DNA from: Mucilaginibacter sp. SMC90
GTDB taxonomy: Bacteria; Bacteroidota; Bacteroidia; Sphingobacteriales; Sphingobacteriaceae
DNA length: 64,000 bases
Reading direction: 5' to 3'
Assembly (NCBI RefSeq): GCF_022811725.1
Contig: NZ_CP094527.1
Coordinates: 3,472,001 to 3,536,000, forward strand
Positions 44,702-52,694 of this stretch are shown piece by piece. Under the pieces are notes generated by a model. That model was not told where the DNA came from and did no database searches. It was given only the letters and a program-made list of their open reading frames with translations. The position numbers were made by a program, and so were the translations under genes. Each line of letters begins with the position of its first letter. Positions within the stretch are counted from its first letter, which is position 1.

Positions 44702-45478
44702 TTAGCTTAATACAAGTCCTTCTTTCAAAGCGAGGTTGTACGTTTCCTTATCAAAACTATACAGATGTGGTGAGCGGTGCGCTCCTATACTGCGCTTTTC
44801 GTCCAGTTTTTTTAAAAGGTTGAGAGCTATAAGTTTTTTAGGGAAGTTACTAATATCAAGTTTTTTGCCGAGTAGTGTTTCATAGAGGGCATGTACCTCG
44901 CTCAAGGTAAATTTTTCGGGCAGCATATTAAGGCCAATAGGATAATGGTACAGATGTACCCTCATGGTGTGCAAAGCCTCGCGTACCATCTCATTATGGT
45001 CATATTCAAGATTGGGCAAACTGTCTATGTCAAACCAGGCACATTCGGCGGTAGTTATATCAGTTTGCAAAACAGTTTGCGAAAAATCAGTTATCGCATA
45101 AAAACCCACCGATATTGTTTGATTAAAAAGCCAGTTGCCTTTCAACGAATCAATACCTGTTATCTCCACCCATTTTTTTTCATCAAACTTATTAAACTGG
45201 ATACGGTCAGGATCGCCGAAGGTTTTAAATTGCTGCAAAAAAAGATTGTCTATCCCCGTACGATCTTTAACATTGCGGTTAGCTGCTTCCACTAATTTTT
45301 CGGTGCGCTTAATGTAACCGCCGGGCAAACACCAGCCATCAATATTTCTGTGTTTGATAAGCAGCAATTTGAGCTGTTGTTCATGGTATCCGAAAATAGC
45401 ACAGTCGATAGATACATGAGGAATGTAATATAAATGCCCGTTGAGTATAAAATCCTTAAATTCTTCTTCTGTTTGCAT
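44702..45478 (-). CDS. Nudix-related transcriptional regulator (NrtR/AraR type)
   Basis: 258 residues from ATG 45478 (MQTEEEFKDF); a longer frame to 45517 would run into the operator. Residues about 20-150 form a Nudix fold (HVSIDCAIFGYHEQQLKLLLIKHR, GWCLPGGYIKRTE). The catalytic box is broken: NRNVKDRTG stands where REXXEEXG is needed, so it should bind rather than cleave its ligand. Residues about 165-258 form a winged helix (FTLSEVHALYETLLGKKLDISNFPKKL and RSIGAHRSPHLYSFD). This is the NrtR architecture, used in Bacteroides for sugar control (AraR). It is divergent from the epimerase-GMC operon and two matching operators lie between them. Confidence 0.87.
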   Translation of the reverse strand: MQTEEEFKDFILNGHLYYIPHVSIDCAIFGYHEQQLKLLLIKHRNIDGWCLPGGYIKRTEKLVEAANRNVKDRTGIDNLFLQQFKTFGDPDRIQFNKFDEKKWVEITGIDSLKGNWLFNQTISVGFYAITDFSQTVLQTDITTAECAWFDIDSLPNLEYDHNEMVREALHTMRVHLYHYPIGLNMLPEKFTLSEVHALYETLLGKKLDISNFPKKLIALNLLKKLDEKRSIGAHRSPHLYSFDKETYNLALKEGLVLS

Positions 45479-45520
45479 CTTCAAAAATAGCATTTCCCAT
45501 TGTTGAAACCATAGCATTAA

Positions 45521-45544
45521 ATTTATTTAGTGAATTTTACTAAA
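45521..45544 (-). promoter_or_regulatory. Putative Nudix-regulator operator, site 1
   Basis: 24 bp with a perfect 9-bp inverted repeat, TTATTTAGT (45523-45531) / ACTAAATAA (45539-45547). Read on the minus strand it matches site 2 at 21 of 24 positions. It lies 43 nt before the regulator's own start codon. Confidence 0.68.
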
Positions 45545-45569
45545 TAATAAATTATTGTATCTATCTTCA

Positions 45570-45593
45570 TTTTGTAAAATCTACTAAATAAAT
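45570..45593 (+). promoter_or_regulatory. Putative Nudix-regulator operator, site 2
   Basis: 24 bp sharing GTAAAAT..ACTAAATAAAT with the reverse complement of site 1 (21 of 24 identical). It ends 21 nt before the epimerase/isomerase start codon, so binding would block that promoter. Confidence 0.65.
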
Positions 45594-45614
45594 AGTACGC
45601 TAACCAATTACATA

Positions 45615-46607
45615 ATGAAAACCAATAGAAGAGACTTTATCAAGCATGCCGCGATGGGGGCGGCCGGATTGGGACTGGCGGCATCCATGCCCGAATTTTT
45701 GTATGCCAACGCCGGCACAAAACCGTATTTTAAACTTGCTATTTCGCAATTTTCGTTTGCAAGCCAATTCTGGACAAAACAACTCGATCCCCTTGATTTT
45801 CCGGCAAAGGCCAAAGAGCTGGGCATAACCGGGTTGGATTACTGTTCTATGTTTTTTGCAGATAAAGCCAAAGACCAGCAATTTTTAAACGACCTGAAAA
45901 AACGCGCTGCCGATGCCGGGAGTTACAACCTACGCATCATGGTTGATGGCGAAGGGGTTTTGGGCGACCTGGATGAGGCAACGCGCTTAAAAGCTGTAGA
46001 CAACCACCATAAATGGATAGATGCAGCCGCCGCTTTGGGTTGCCCCATGATCAGGGTAAATGTGGAAGGAGAAGGTAACCCGGATGATGTAGCTAAAGCG
46101 GCTATTGATAGTTTAGGCCGACTCATTGAATACGGCAGCAAACAAAAAATAGATGTCATAGTAGAAAACCATGTAGGTATTTCCTGCAATGCAGGCTGGC
46201 TTGCCAATGTTATGAAGCAGGTTAACAGCAAACACTGCGGCACACTGGCCGATTTTGGAAATTTCTGTGTAAACCGTACTAAGCCCGAAACCAATGATAT
46301 TGCCGGTTATATGAAAACCAAATGCCTGGAAGAGTATGACAAATATAAAGGCATAACCGAATTGATGCCCTATGCTAAGGGCGTGCATGCTAAATCACAT
46401 GTTTTTATGGCTGACGGCAGCGATCCGGAAACCGATTTCCTGAAAATGTTTAAGATCATTAAAGATTCGGGCTTTAAAGGCTGGGTGAGTATAGAGTATG
46501 AAGGCGGCTTGCTGAAAATGTACAGCAAGGACGAAAAATACCTTGATGATTATGCTGGAACAGTAGCAACCAAAAAGCTCATTGAAAAAGTTGCAGCCCA
46601 GGTTTAG
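45615..46607 (+). CDS. Tat-exported sugar phosphate isomerase/epimerase-like TIM-barrel protein
   Basis: 330 residues. The N-terminus MKTNRRDFIKHAAMGAAGLGLAAS is a twin-arginine signal (RRDFIK), so the folded protein is exported, probably with a metal. The rest is a xylose-isomerase-like TIM barrel: YFKLAISQFSFASQF, ELGITGLDYCSMFF, MIRVNVEGEGNPDD, IDVIVENHVGISCN with a likely metal Glu, HCGTLADFGNFC, GVHAKSHVF and GWVSIEYEGG with the last metal Glu. Family members epimerise, isomerise or cleave sugars, including 3-keto sugars. The next genes encode a GMC dehydrogenase and its small subunit, so work on a 3-keto-glycoside is likely (inference). Confidence 0.87.
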   Translation: MKTNRRDFIKHAAMGAAGLGLAASMPEFLYANAGTKPYFKLAISQFSFASQFWTKQLDPLDFPAKAKELGITGLDYCSMFFADKAKDQQFLNDLKKRAADAGSYNLRIMVDGEGVLGDLDEATRLKAVDNHHKWIDAAAALGCPMIRVNVEGEGNPDDVAKAAIDSLGRLIEYGSKQKIDVIVENHVGISCNAGWLANVMKQVNSKHCGTLADFGNFCVNRTKPETNDIAGYMKTKCLEEYDKYKGITELMPYAKGVHAKSHVFMADGSDPETDFLKMFKIIKDSGFKGWVSIEYEGGLLKMYSKDEKYLDDYAGTVATKKLIEKVAAQV

Positions 46608-46634
46608 GCCTTTCATATTTAATCAATTAATGTA

Positions 46635-48383
46635 ATGCAGATAAAAAAATCGTCAACTATATATGATGTTGTTGTAATTGGCTCCGGAGCAGGTGGTGGT
46701 ATGGCTGCTTATACTTTAGCTACAGCAGGCATAAAAGTGCTCATGCTGGAAGCCGGGCCGTATTTTGACCCCGCAAAAGATTCGCAGCAATTGAAATGGC
46801 CATACGAATCTCCGAGAAGGGGTGGTAATGCTACGCGCCCTATGGGTGATTTTGATGCAGCTTACGGTGGCTGGCAAATTGAGGGTGAACCGTATACTCA
46901 AAAAGATGGTTCTGAATTTCAATGGTTCCGCTCAAAAATGCTGGGTGGCCGAACTAATCATTGGGGGCGTATTTCGCTGCGTATGGGGCCAAAAGATTTT
47001 AAATGTAAAACAGCATATGGAGTAGGTGATGACTGGCCAATAACCTATGATGAAATAAAACCATACTATGATAAGATAGATCGTTTGCTGGGCGTGTATG
47101 GTTCCATAGAAGGACTGGAAAATGATCCTGACGGTATTTTTCTTCCGCCGCCAAAACCCCGGCTTAATGAGTTGTTCGTTAAAAAAGCTGCTACCGGCAT
47201 GGGTATAAAGGTGATTGCTGGTCGTGGTTCGATACTGACAGCACCGTTACCTGGAAATAAAGACAGGGGAGCTTGTTTTTATTGCGGGCAATGTAACCGG
47301 AGCTGTAAAATTTACGGCGATTTTTCATCCTCATCATGTCTGGTGATCCCGGCTATCAAAACAGGCAATTTAACGGTTATTACTAACGCTATAGTAAGGG
47401 AAATCCTGACAGATAAAGAGGGCCTGGCAAGTGGTGTATCATATATTAGTAAGGAAGATATGCAGGAATACCAGGTTAATGCCAAAACAGTGATCCTGGC
47501 GGCCAGCACATGCGAATCGGCACGGATCCTGTTAAACTCAAAATCAGATAAACACCCTAATGGGTTGGCCAACAGCAGCAATGCTGTAGGTAAATATCTG
47601 CACGATTCTACCCAGGGAGGTGGCGTAGCGATATTGCCGCAATTGTTTGGCCGCAAACGATTTAATGAAGATGGAGTTGGCAGTCTTCACTTGTATGCCC
47701 CATGGTGGTTAGATAACAAGAAACCAAACTTTGCACGAGGTTATCACCTTGAAATCTTCGGTGGCATGATGATGCCCGGTTATGGCGGTTACTTTGGTTT
47801 TGAAGGGGCCGTTGTGCCATTTCTGAATGGCTTTGTTCCCGGTGCAGATGGCAAAACAAAGGACGCAGGTGGCTTTGGCTTATCGCTAAAAAACGACTAC
47901 AGGACCTTTTACGGCAGCATGGCAGGTGTAGGCTGTCATGGCGCATCGACAGCCAGAGAAGATAACTATTGTGAGATTGACCCTACCGTGGTTGATAAAT
48001 ACGGCGTACCGGTTCTGCGTTTCAGGTATAAATGGGCACAGGACGATATCAACCAAGCCAAACATATGCAGGATATCTCGCAGGAGATTGTGAAACAAAT
48101 GGGTGGAATTTCACTTGTGCAGCCCAAAGGCCCGGAAACAAATTATGGGTTGGACAAACCAGGCAAGGGCATTCATGAGGTTGGCACGGTGCGTATGGGT
48201 GATGATGCTAAAAAAGCCCCGCTCAATAAATGGGGGCAGGCAAATGATTGTAAAAACCTGTTTGTGACAGATGGTTCGGTTTTTACCCAGCAATCCGAAA
48301 AGAACCCTACTTGGACAATCCTCGCGCTCTCCATGCGTACTGCCGAATATCTGATAGATCAGCGTAAAAAACAGAATGTTTAA
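46635..48383 (+). CDS. GMC family FAD oxidoreductase, glucoside 3-dehydrogenase/gluconate dehydrogenase-like large subunit
   Basis: 582 residues. FAD-binding start YDVVVIGSGAGGGMAAYTLA (about 10-29) and LEAGPYFDP. A cysteine cluster C214-x2-C217-x2-C220-x3-C224 (in RGACFYCGQCNRSCKIYG) sits where glucoside 3-dehydrogenase-type enzymes hold an Fe-S cluster. Catalytic His514 (HEVGTVRMG) and Asn557 (KNPTWTILAL) are in place. It has no signal peptide, so it should be carried through Tat with the next gene's product. Such enzymes oxidise C3 of glucosides, C2 of gluconate or similar positions, passing electrons to the respiratory chain. In this trehalase cluster, 3-oxidation of trehalose or glucosides is the best guess. 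Confidence 0.88.
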   Translation: MQIKKSSTIYDVVVIGSGAGGGMAAYTLATAGIKVLMLEAGPYFDPAKDSQQLKWPYESPRRGGNATRPMGDFDAAYGGWQIEGEPYTQKDGSEFQWFRSKMLGGRTNHWGRISLRMGPKDFKCKTAYGVGDDWPITYDEIKPYYDKIDRLLGVYGSIEGLENDPDGIFLPPPKPRLNELFVKKAATGMGIKVIAGRGSILTAPLPGNKDRGACFYCGQCNRSCKIYGDFSSSSCLVIPAIKTGNLTVITNAIVREILTDKEGLASGVSYISKEDMQEYQVNAKTVILAASTCESARILLNSKSDKHPNGLANSSNAVGKYLHDSTQGGGVAILPQLFGRKRFNEDGVGSLHLYAPWWLDNKKPNFARGYHLEIFGGMMMPGYGGYFGFEGAVVPFLNGFVPGADGKTKDAGGFGLSLKNDYRTFYGSMAGVGCHGASTAREDNYCEIDPTVVDKYGVPVLRFRYKWAQDDINQAKHMQDISQEIVKQMGGISLVQPKGPETNYGLDKPGKGIHEVGTVRMGDDAKKAPLNKWGQANDCKNLFVTDGSVFTQQSEKNPTWTILALSMRTAEYLIDQRKKQNV

Positions 48384-48401
48384 CCTTAGCAATTTGACAA
48401 C

Positions 48402-49025
48402 ATGAACAGACGAGATAGTTTAAAAGCCATAGGTTTAGGTACGTTATCGGCAACAGCACTTATTACCTCCTGTAAAGGTCGATCTGAAGAAAGCTCAGCC
48501 GCAGAAAATATTGAGGTAGCATCCACAGGGCGGCAAGACTTTGAAATAGCCCGTGACAAATCATTGCTTAAAGAAACCTTTTTTGACAAGCATGAAATGG
48601 CCACCATAACGGTACTTGCCAACCTCATCATACCAAAAGATACAAGAAGCGGCAACGCATCCGACGCCAAAGTACCTGACTTTATTGAATTTATTGTAAA
48701 AGATGAATCCGAACATCAACTGCCAATGCGCGGTGGACTTAAATGGCTGGATATGCAAAGCCTTAACCGTTATAATAATGATTTTTTGAGTTGTACGCTG
48801 CAACAGCAAACCGAATTGATCAGCGAGATAGCATATCCATTTAAGGCAAAACCAGCTATGCAGCCCGGGGTAGCTTTCTTCAGTAAAATTCGCGACCTCA
48901 CGGCTATCGGGTTTTTTACCAGTAAAATGGGCATTGAAGATCTTGGCTACAAAGGAAATTCGCCCGGCAAATGGGAGGGTGTACCTCCTGATGTGCTGAA
49001 GCAATATGGCCTCGAAAATGTTTAA
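48402..49025 (+). CDS. Gluconate 2-dehydrogenase subunit 3 family protein (Tat lipoprotein)
   Basis: 207 residues, small subunit partner of the GMC enzyme 18 nt upstream. The signal sequence holds both a twin-arginine motif (MNRRDSLKAIGLG) and a lipobox (LITSC, Cys24), so it should be Tat-exported and then lipid-anchored, carrying the signal-less flavoprotein with it. The mature part has DKHEMATITVLANLIIPKD and VPDFIEFIVKDESEHQLPMRGGLKWLD, typical of this family. The complex should face the periplasm and hand electrons to a quinone or cytochrome not encoded here. A terminator follows, ending the operon. Confidence 0.88.
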   Translation: MNRRDSLKAIGLGTLSATALITSCKGRSEESSAAENIEVASTGRQDFEIARDKSLLKETFFDKHEMATITVLANLIIPKDTRSGNASDAKVPDFIEFIVKDESEHQLPMRGGLKWLDMQSLNRYNNDFLSCTLQQQTELISEIAYPFKAKPAMQPGVAFFSKIRDLTAIGFFTSKMGIEDLGYKGNSPGKWEGVPPDVLKQYGLENV

Positions 49026-49036
49026 CCCCTACATGT

Positions 49037-49071
49037 AAAGCCTCCTGTAAAACATTACAGGGGCTTTTTTA
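49037..49071 (+). terminator. Rho-independent terminator of the epimerase-GMC operon
   Basis: Stem AAAGCCTCCTGTAA (49037-49050) with TTACAGGGGCTTT (49055-49067), one bulged base, 4-nt loop AACA, then a T run. It overlaps the stop-codon region of the convergent SNF2 gene. Confidence 0.8.
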
Positions 49072-52000
49072 GGTTAGTAGATTTAGCAGGTCATCTTTTG
49101 AAAGTGAACTTGTAACAGTTTTGTCGGGGGTGATCAGTTTACTTGCAATATCTTTTTTTGATTGCTGCATTACCATGATCTTTTCTTCAATTGTGCCTGG
49201 GCAAATAAGCCTCACCGCTACGATCTTCTTATCCTGGCCTATGCGGTGACAGCGGTCTATAGCCTGATTTTCAACGGCTGGGTTCCACCAGGGGTCAACA
49301 AGGTAAACATAATCTGCTTCTGTTAAATTAAGGCCCGTGCCGCCTGCTTTGAGGCTAATGAGGAAAACCCTGATGCCAGCATCATTTTGAAATTCGTTTA
49401 CTACCTGTTCCCGCTTGCGGGTTTGCCCGGTTAGATAGGAAAAGCCGATACCGCGGGCACTTAACTCCTTGCGGATAAGATCAAGCATGGATACAAATTG
49501 CGAAAATATCAGGATCTTATGCTGATGCTTTTTACTTTCAATTTCATCCATCAGGGCATCCAGCTTGGCTGAAGCTTCGCCCGGCATTTTTTCTCCTTTT
49601 AGCAGCATCGGCGAATCACAGATCTGCCTGAGTTTATTTAGTCCCTTCAGCACATTCATTGAGCTTTTTTTAAGATCTTCATTTGTTGTAGCCGAAATAT
49701 ATTCTCTAAATTCTTTCTCGTAAGAATCATAAATATGGCGTTGTTCCTGCTTCATTTCGCAGTACAATACCATTTCTGTTTTTTCAGGTAGTTCCGCCGC
49801 AACCTGCTGTTTGGTTCGTCGAAGAATAAAAGGTTTAACTTTTTCCTGAAGCTGTGCCGCGCGTTTACTTCCTTTAAATTTATCAATAGGGACTGCATAA
49901 ATATCTTTAAAGTACTGTTTGCTTCCCAGCAAACCGGGGCAGGAAAATGATAGCTGGCCATACAGGTCGAACGTATTATTTTCAACAGGTGTGCCTGTTA
50001 TGGTGATCCTGTTACGAGATTTCAGCAACCGGGCAGCCTTGTAACGCTGCGACTCGGGATTTTTGATATTTTGGGATTCGTCGAGAAAAACGTAATTGAA
50101 ATTAAAATCCTTTAGAAAATTAATATCCGACAGCAAAGTACCATACGAGGTGAGTACAATTTCATACTGATGCAAGTGTTTGGTGTGCTTAAGCCGCTCG
50201 GCTCCGTAAATAGTATGAACCCTGATGGAAGGCGCAAATTTTTGCACTTCCTGCTGCCAGTTAAACAGGAGCGATGTAGGTACTACAATGAGGTTAGTGT
50301 TGTTTTCAACCCTGCTTCGCTGCAGTAGTACAAAGGCAATAACCTGGATACTTTTGCCCAGTCCCATATCATCGGCAAGGCAGCCGCCAAAATTAAGCTC
50401 ATCTAAAAAGCTCAACCAGTTCAATCCCTGTTTTTGATAGCTACGGAGCGTTCCGTTTAATCCTGGGGGTACAGGCACTTCGTTAATGATTTCTGTACCG
50501 GTTAGTTTTCTGCTATATACAGCAAGCTCGTTTCGTACGTCTTCATCCAACATATCCTCATCATAATATTGCTGTATAGCTGTATAATTACTTTTTGAAG
50601 TATGCAGTGTATCATCGTCACTGACCTCTCCCGAATTAAAATATTCAGTGAACTTCGCTATCCATTCAGACGGGAGAATCCCCCTGGTGCCGTCATCAAG
50701 CCTTATGTATTTGCTTTTGTTTTTTACAGCCTGGTGTATCTGCTTTAATGAAGCCCTTTTTTTGCCAAATTTTAAATCAATAACCGTATTGAACCAGTTA
50801 ATGCCACTTACTACGTTAATATTTATCTTTACCTTATGTGGGTTAAGCTTATTGCCCTCCAGCTCATTAAAGCCAAGTATTTCGATGTTATAATTATGCC
50901 ATTCGTCAAATACATTCAGAAACCAGTCTTCATCTAAAAAATATCTTTTGTGCAGATAAAAGTAGTCAAGATCATTATCCAGCTGTTCATTAAAATATGG
51001 GTGCTGTTTAACGAGCAAAGCGGTAAATGCTATTTCTTCGTCATCGCGTCTTTTTACTAAAAACTGGTTGCCTTTTTCATCGGTGCCATAGATCTGTTTC
51101 TGAGTACGAATAGGTATTTCGGCTTCCCCATAACGCATCACAGGGATAATCATGACATGGGCACCAAAATCCGAAAGGTAAATTATCTTTTCGGCAGGCT
51201 GATCAAAACCTTCTTTTTTAATTTGCTCTTGTGTTGCCGGTTTAATATACGTATAATCAATGCGAAGCTTGTTCTCCAGCTTATTAAGCAGGTGTGATTT
51301 CAGCTCGCCGAATTTACTTTTGTGAACCTGCAAACTACCCTGCTTTTTTTTCAGCAGCTCGATAACATTTAATACCTGAAGGCTTTCAACAAGATAAAGC
51401 GTATTGCCTGTACTTATAAAATAAGTGTACCTTATATCAAGATCTTTTACATCATACAGCATGCCATCTATATTAAAAATACCGCTTATTTCATAAAACT
51501 CGTCCCAGGTGTTTACTTTAAGTTCGAGGTCGGTCTTTAAAGGCTTAACCTGAACCTGGCTTACAGAGCTTGCAGTTATCTTTTCTGATATATTGTTGTC
51601 ATGAGCGTAAAAATTATAAGCTAACGGGTTTTTGATGATGGCCTTTAGTGCTGCTATATCAGCAACGGTTCTTTGGGTATTGATGTGGTTTTGAAACTTA
51701 TGAACACCTGTAAAAAACTTAAGTTGTTGAGCATCGTTAGTTTCCCATACCAAGTCTAAAGGTGCTATCGGTACTAATGGGTTTTTGATCTTTCCGTCTT
51801 TAGTAGTTTGTGCAGCGTATAGTTCAACAAATAAGTATTTATAGTATTTATGTTGTTTTAGTACGATGATGGTTTTCGTTTCAGCATTATCAGCGGGCAG
51901 TTCAATAGGTTCAATATTATCATTTACAATGACATTTTGAAAATTGGTTAGGCTTTCTTTAGTAACGGCTGTTAAAGTTGCCGATCGGGGAATAATTTCA

Positions 52001-52458
52001 AAACTTTTGGATAGTGCCTTCACCTCAAAAAACTTGTCGAGATCGGGCCGGTCTTCAAGCCCGTAATCGGCTGCTGCCTTTTTTAATTTTTTATGTCTTA
52101 GGTCGCCATCAAAAAATACGCGTAACTCATCACGTTGTGTAATGGCCGATAATACCTGTGCCTGGTGTTCGCAAAGTTTATTACCTGTGGCATGGCATCC
52201 GCATGAAAGTGCAAGCTGTCCTTCATCACTGGTAACAATTACCTCTGGAAAAGCAACCATGCCCGATTGATTAGTGAATGCTCCCTGATTAATTTCAAGG
52301 TGTTTAGCCAGTATTTGCCTGTAACTCTGCGTGTCAAAATAAATACTGACCGCCGCGTGAGCGGCAATAATACTTTCGCTAAGGTCTGCTAAAGTTGCGC
52401 CTTTGATGATGATATTATGGTTGCCTGAGCCTTCCTGGTAGCTGATTGTCCTGATCAC
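49069..52458 (-). CDS. SNF2/Rad54 family ATPase with SWIM zinc-finger
   Basis: 1129 residues. A SWIM-type zinc finger C86-x-C88-x7-C96-x-H98 lies near the start. A long, less conserved middle is followed by the SNF2 motor: Walker A LADDMGLGKS (Lys702), motif II DESQ (Asp793), ITGTPVENNTFDLYGQLSF, FILRRTKQQVAAELPEK, and the second RecA lobe with ILIFSQFVSMLDLI, SLKAGGTGLNLTEADYVYLVDPWWNP and QAIDRCHRIGQ. It uses ATP to move along DNA and displace proteins; bacterial members link to transcription recycling or defence, with no fixed role. No restriction or methylation gene lies beside it, so I see no defence island. Confidence 0.92.
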   Translation of the reverse strand: MIRTISYQEGSGNHNIIIKGATLADLSESIIAAHAAVSIYFDTQSYRQILAKHLEINQGAFTNQSGMVAFPEVIVTSDEGQLALSCGCHATGNKLCEHQAQVLSAITQRDELRVFFDGDLRHKKLKKAAADYGLEDRPDLDKFFEVKALSKSFEIIPRSATLTAVTKESLTNFQNVIVNDNIEPIELPADNAETKTIIVLKQHKYYKYLFVELYAAQTTKDGKIKNPLVPIAPLDLVWETNDAQQLKFFTGVHKFQNHINTQRTVADIAALKAIIKNPLAYNFYAHDNNISEKITASSVSQVQVKPLKTDLELKVNTWDEFYEISGIFNIDGMLYDVKDLDIRYTYFISTGNTLYLVESLQVLNVIELLKKKQGSLQVHKSKFGELKSHLLNKLENKLRIDYTYIKPATQEQIKKEGFDQPAEKIIYLSDFGAHVMIIPVMRYGEAEIPIRTQKQIYGTDEKGNQFLVKRRDDEEIAFTALLVKQHPYFNEQLDNDLDYFYLHKRYFLDEDWFLNVFDEWHNYNIEILGFNELEGNKLNPHKVKININVVSGINWFNTVIDLKFGKKRASLKQIHQAVKNKSKYIRLDDGTRGILPSEWIAKFTEYFNSGEVSDDDTLHTSKSNYTAIQQYYDEDMLDEDVRNELAVYSRKLTGTEIINEVPVPPGLNGTLRSYQKQGLNWLSFLDELNFGGCLADDMGLGKSIQVIAFVLLQRSRVENNTNLIVVPTSLLFNWQQEVQKFAPSIRVHTIYGAERLKHTKHLHQYEIVLTSYGTLLSDINFLKDFNFNYVFLDESQNIKNPESQRYKAARLLKSRNRITITGTPVENNTFDLYGQLSFSCPGLLGSKQYFKDIYAVPIDKFKGSKRAAQLQEKVKPFILRRTKQQVAAELPEKTEMVLYCEMKQEQRHIYDSYEKEFREYISATTNEDLKKSSMNVLKGLNKLRQICDSPMLLKGEKMPGEASAKLDALMDEIESKKHQHKILIFSQFVSMLDLIRKELSARGIGFSYLTGQTRKREQVVNEFQNDAGIRVFLISLKAGGTGLNLTEADYVYLVDPWWNPAVENQAIDRCHRIGQDKKIVAVRLICPGTIEEKIMVMQQSKKDIASKLITPDKTVTSSLSKDDLLNLLT

Positions 52459-52601
52459 TATAGCTTTAATGTGTTACCCGGTAAATATCATAACAATTAT
52501 GCTAAAGATTTAATATTAGTAGGCCCAATTTATCCGGAATGCCTGTCATTATACGTAAAAATACGGCAAGGCAGCCTAAAAATACCGTGTAATTACGTTG
52601 G

Positions 52602-52631
52602 TTTGCATGCACGATATTGCATTATCTTTAT
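52602..52631 (+). promoter_or_regulatory. Promoter of the DNase II-like gene
   Basis: TTTG (52602-52605), 18 nt, TATCTTTA (52624-52631; one mismatch to TAnnTTTG). Transcription would start near 52638, which excludes the upstream in-frame start at 52617 and supports ATG 52695. Confidence 0.6.
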
Positions 52632-52694
52632 TGTAGCCTCATCAACGCCTGCAAGCGATTAATCAACCAATTTTACAACCTAACCAAAAAAATT

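Noticed and set aside
45482..45489. CAAAAATA as a minus-strand -7 box for the Nudix-type regulator
   Set aside because: It would lie 4 nt before the start codon I consider correct, leaving no room for a leader.
49069..52458. Calling the SNF2/SWIM gene part of a restriction or DISARM-like defence system
   Set aside because: No methyltransferase, nuclease subunit or DUF1998-type gene lies beside it; only the divergent DNase II, which is reported as a speculation.
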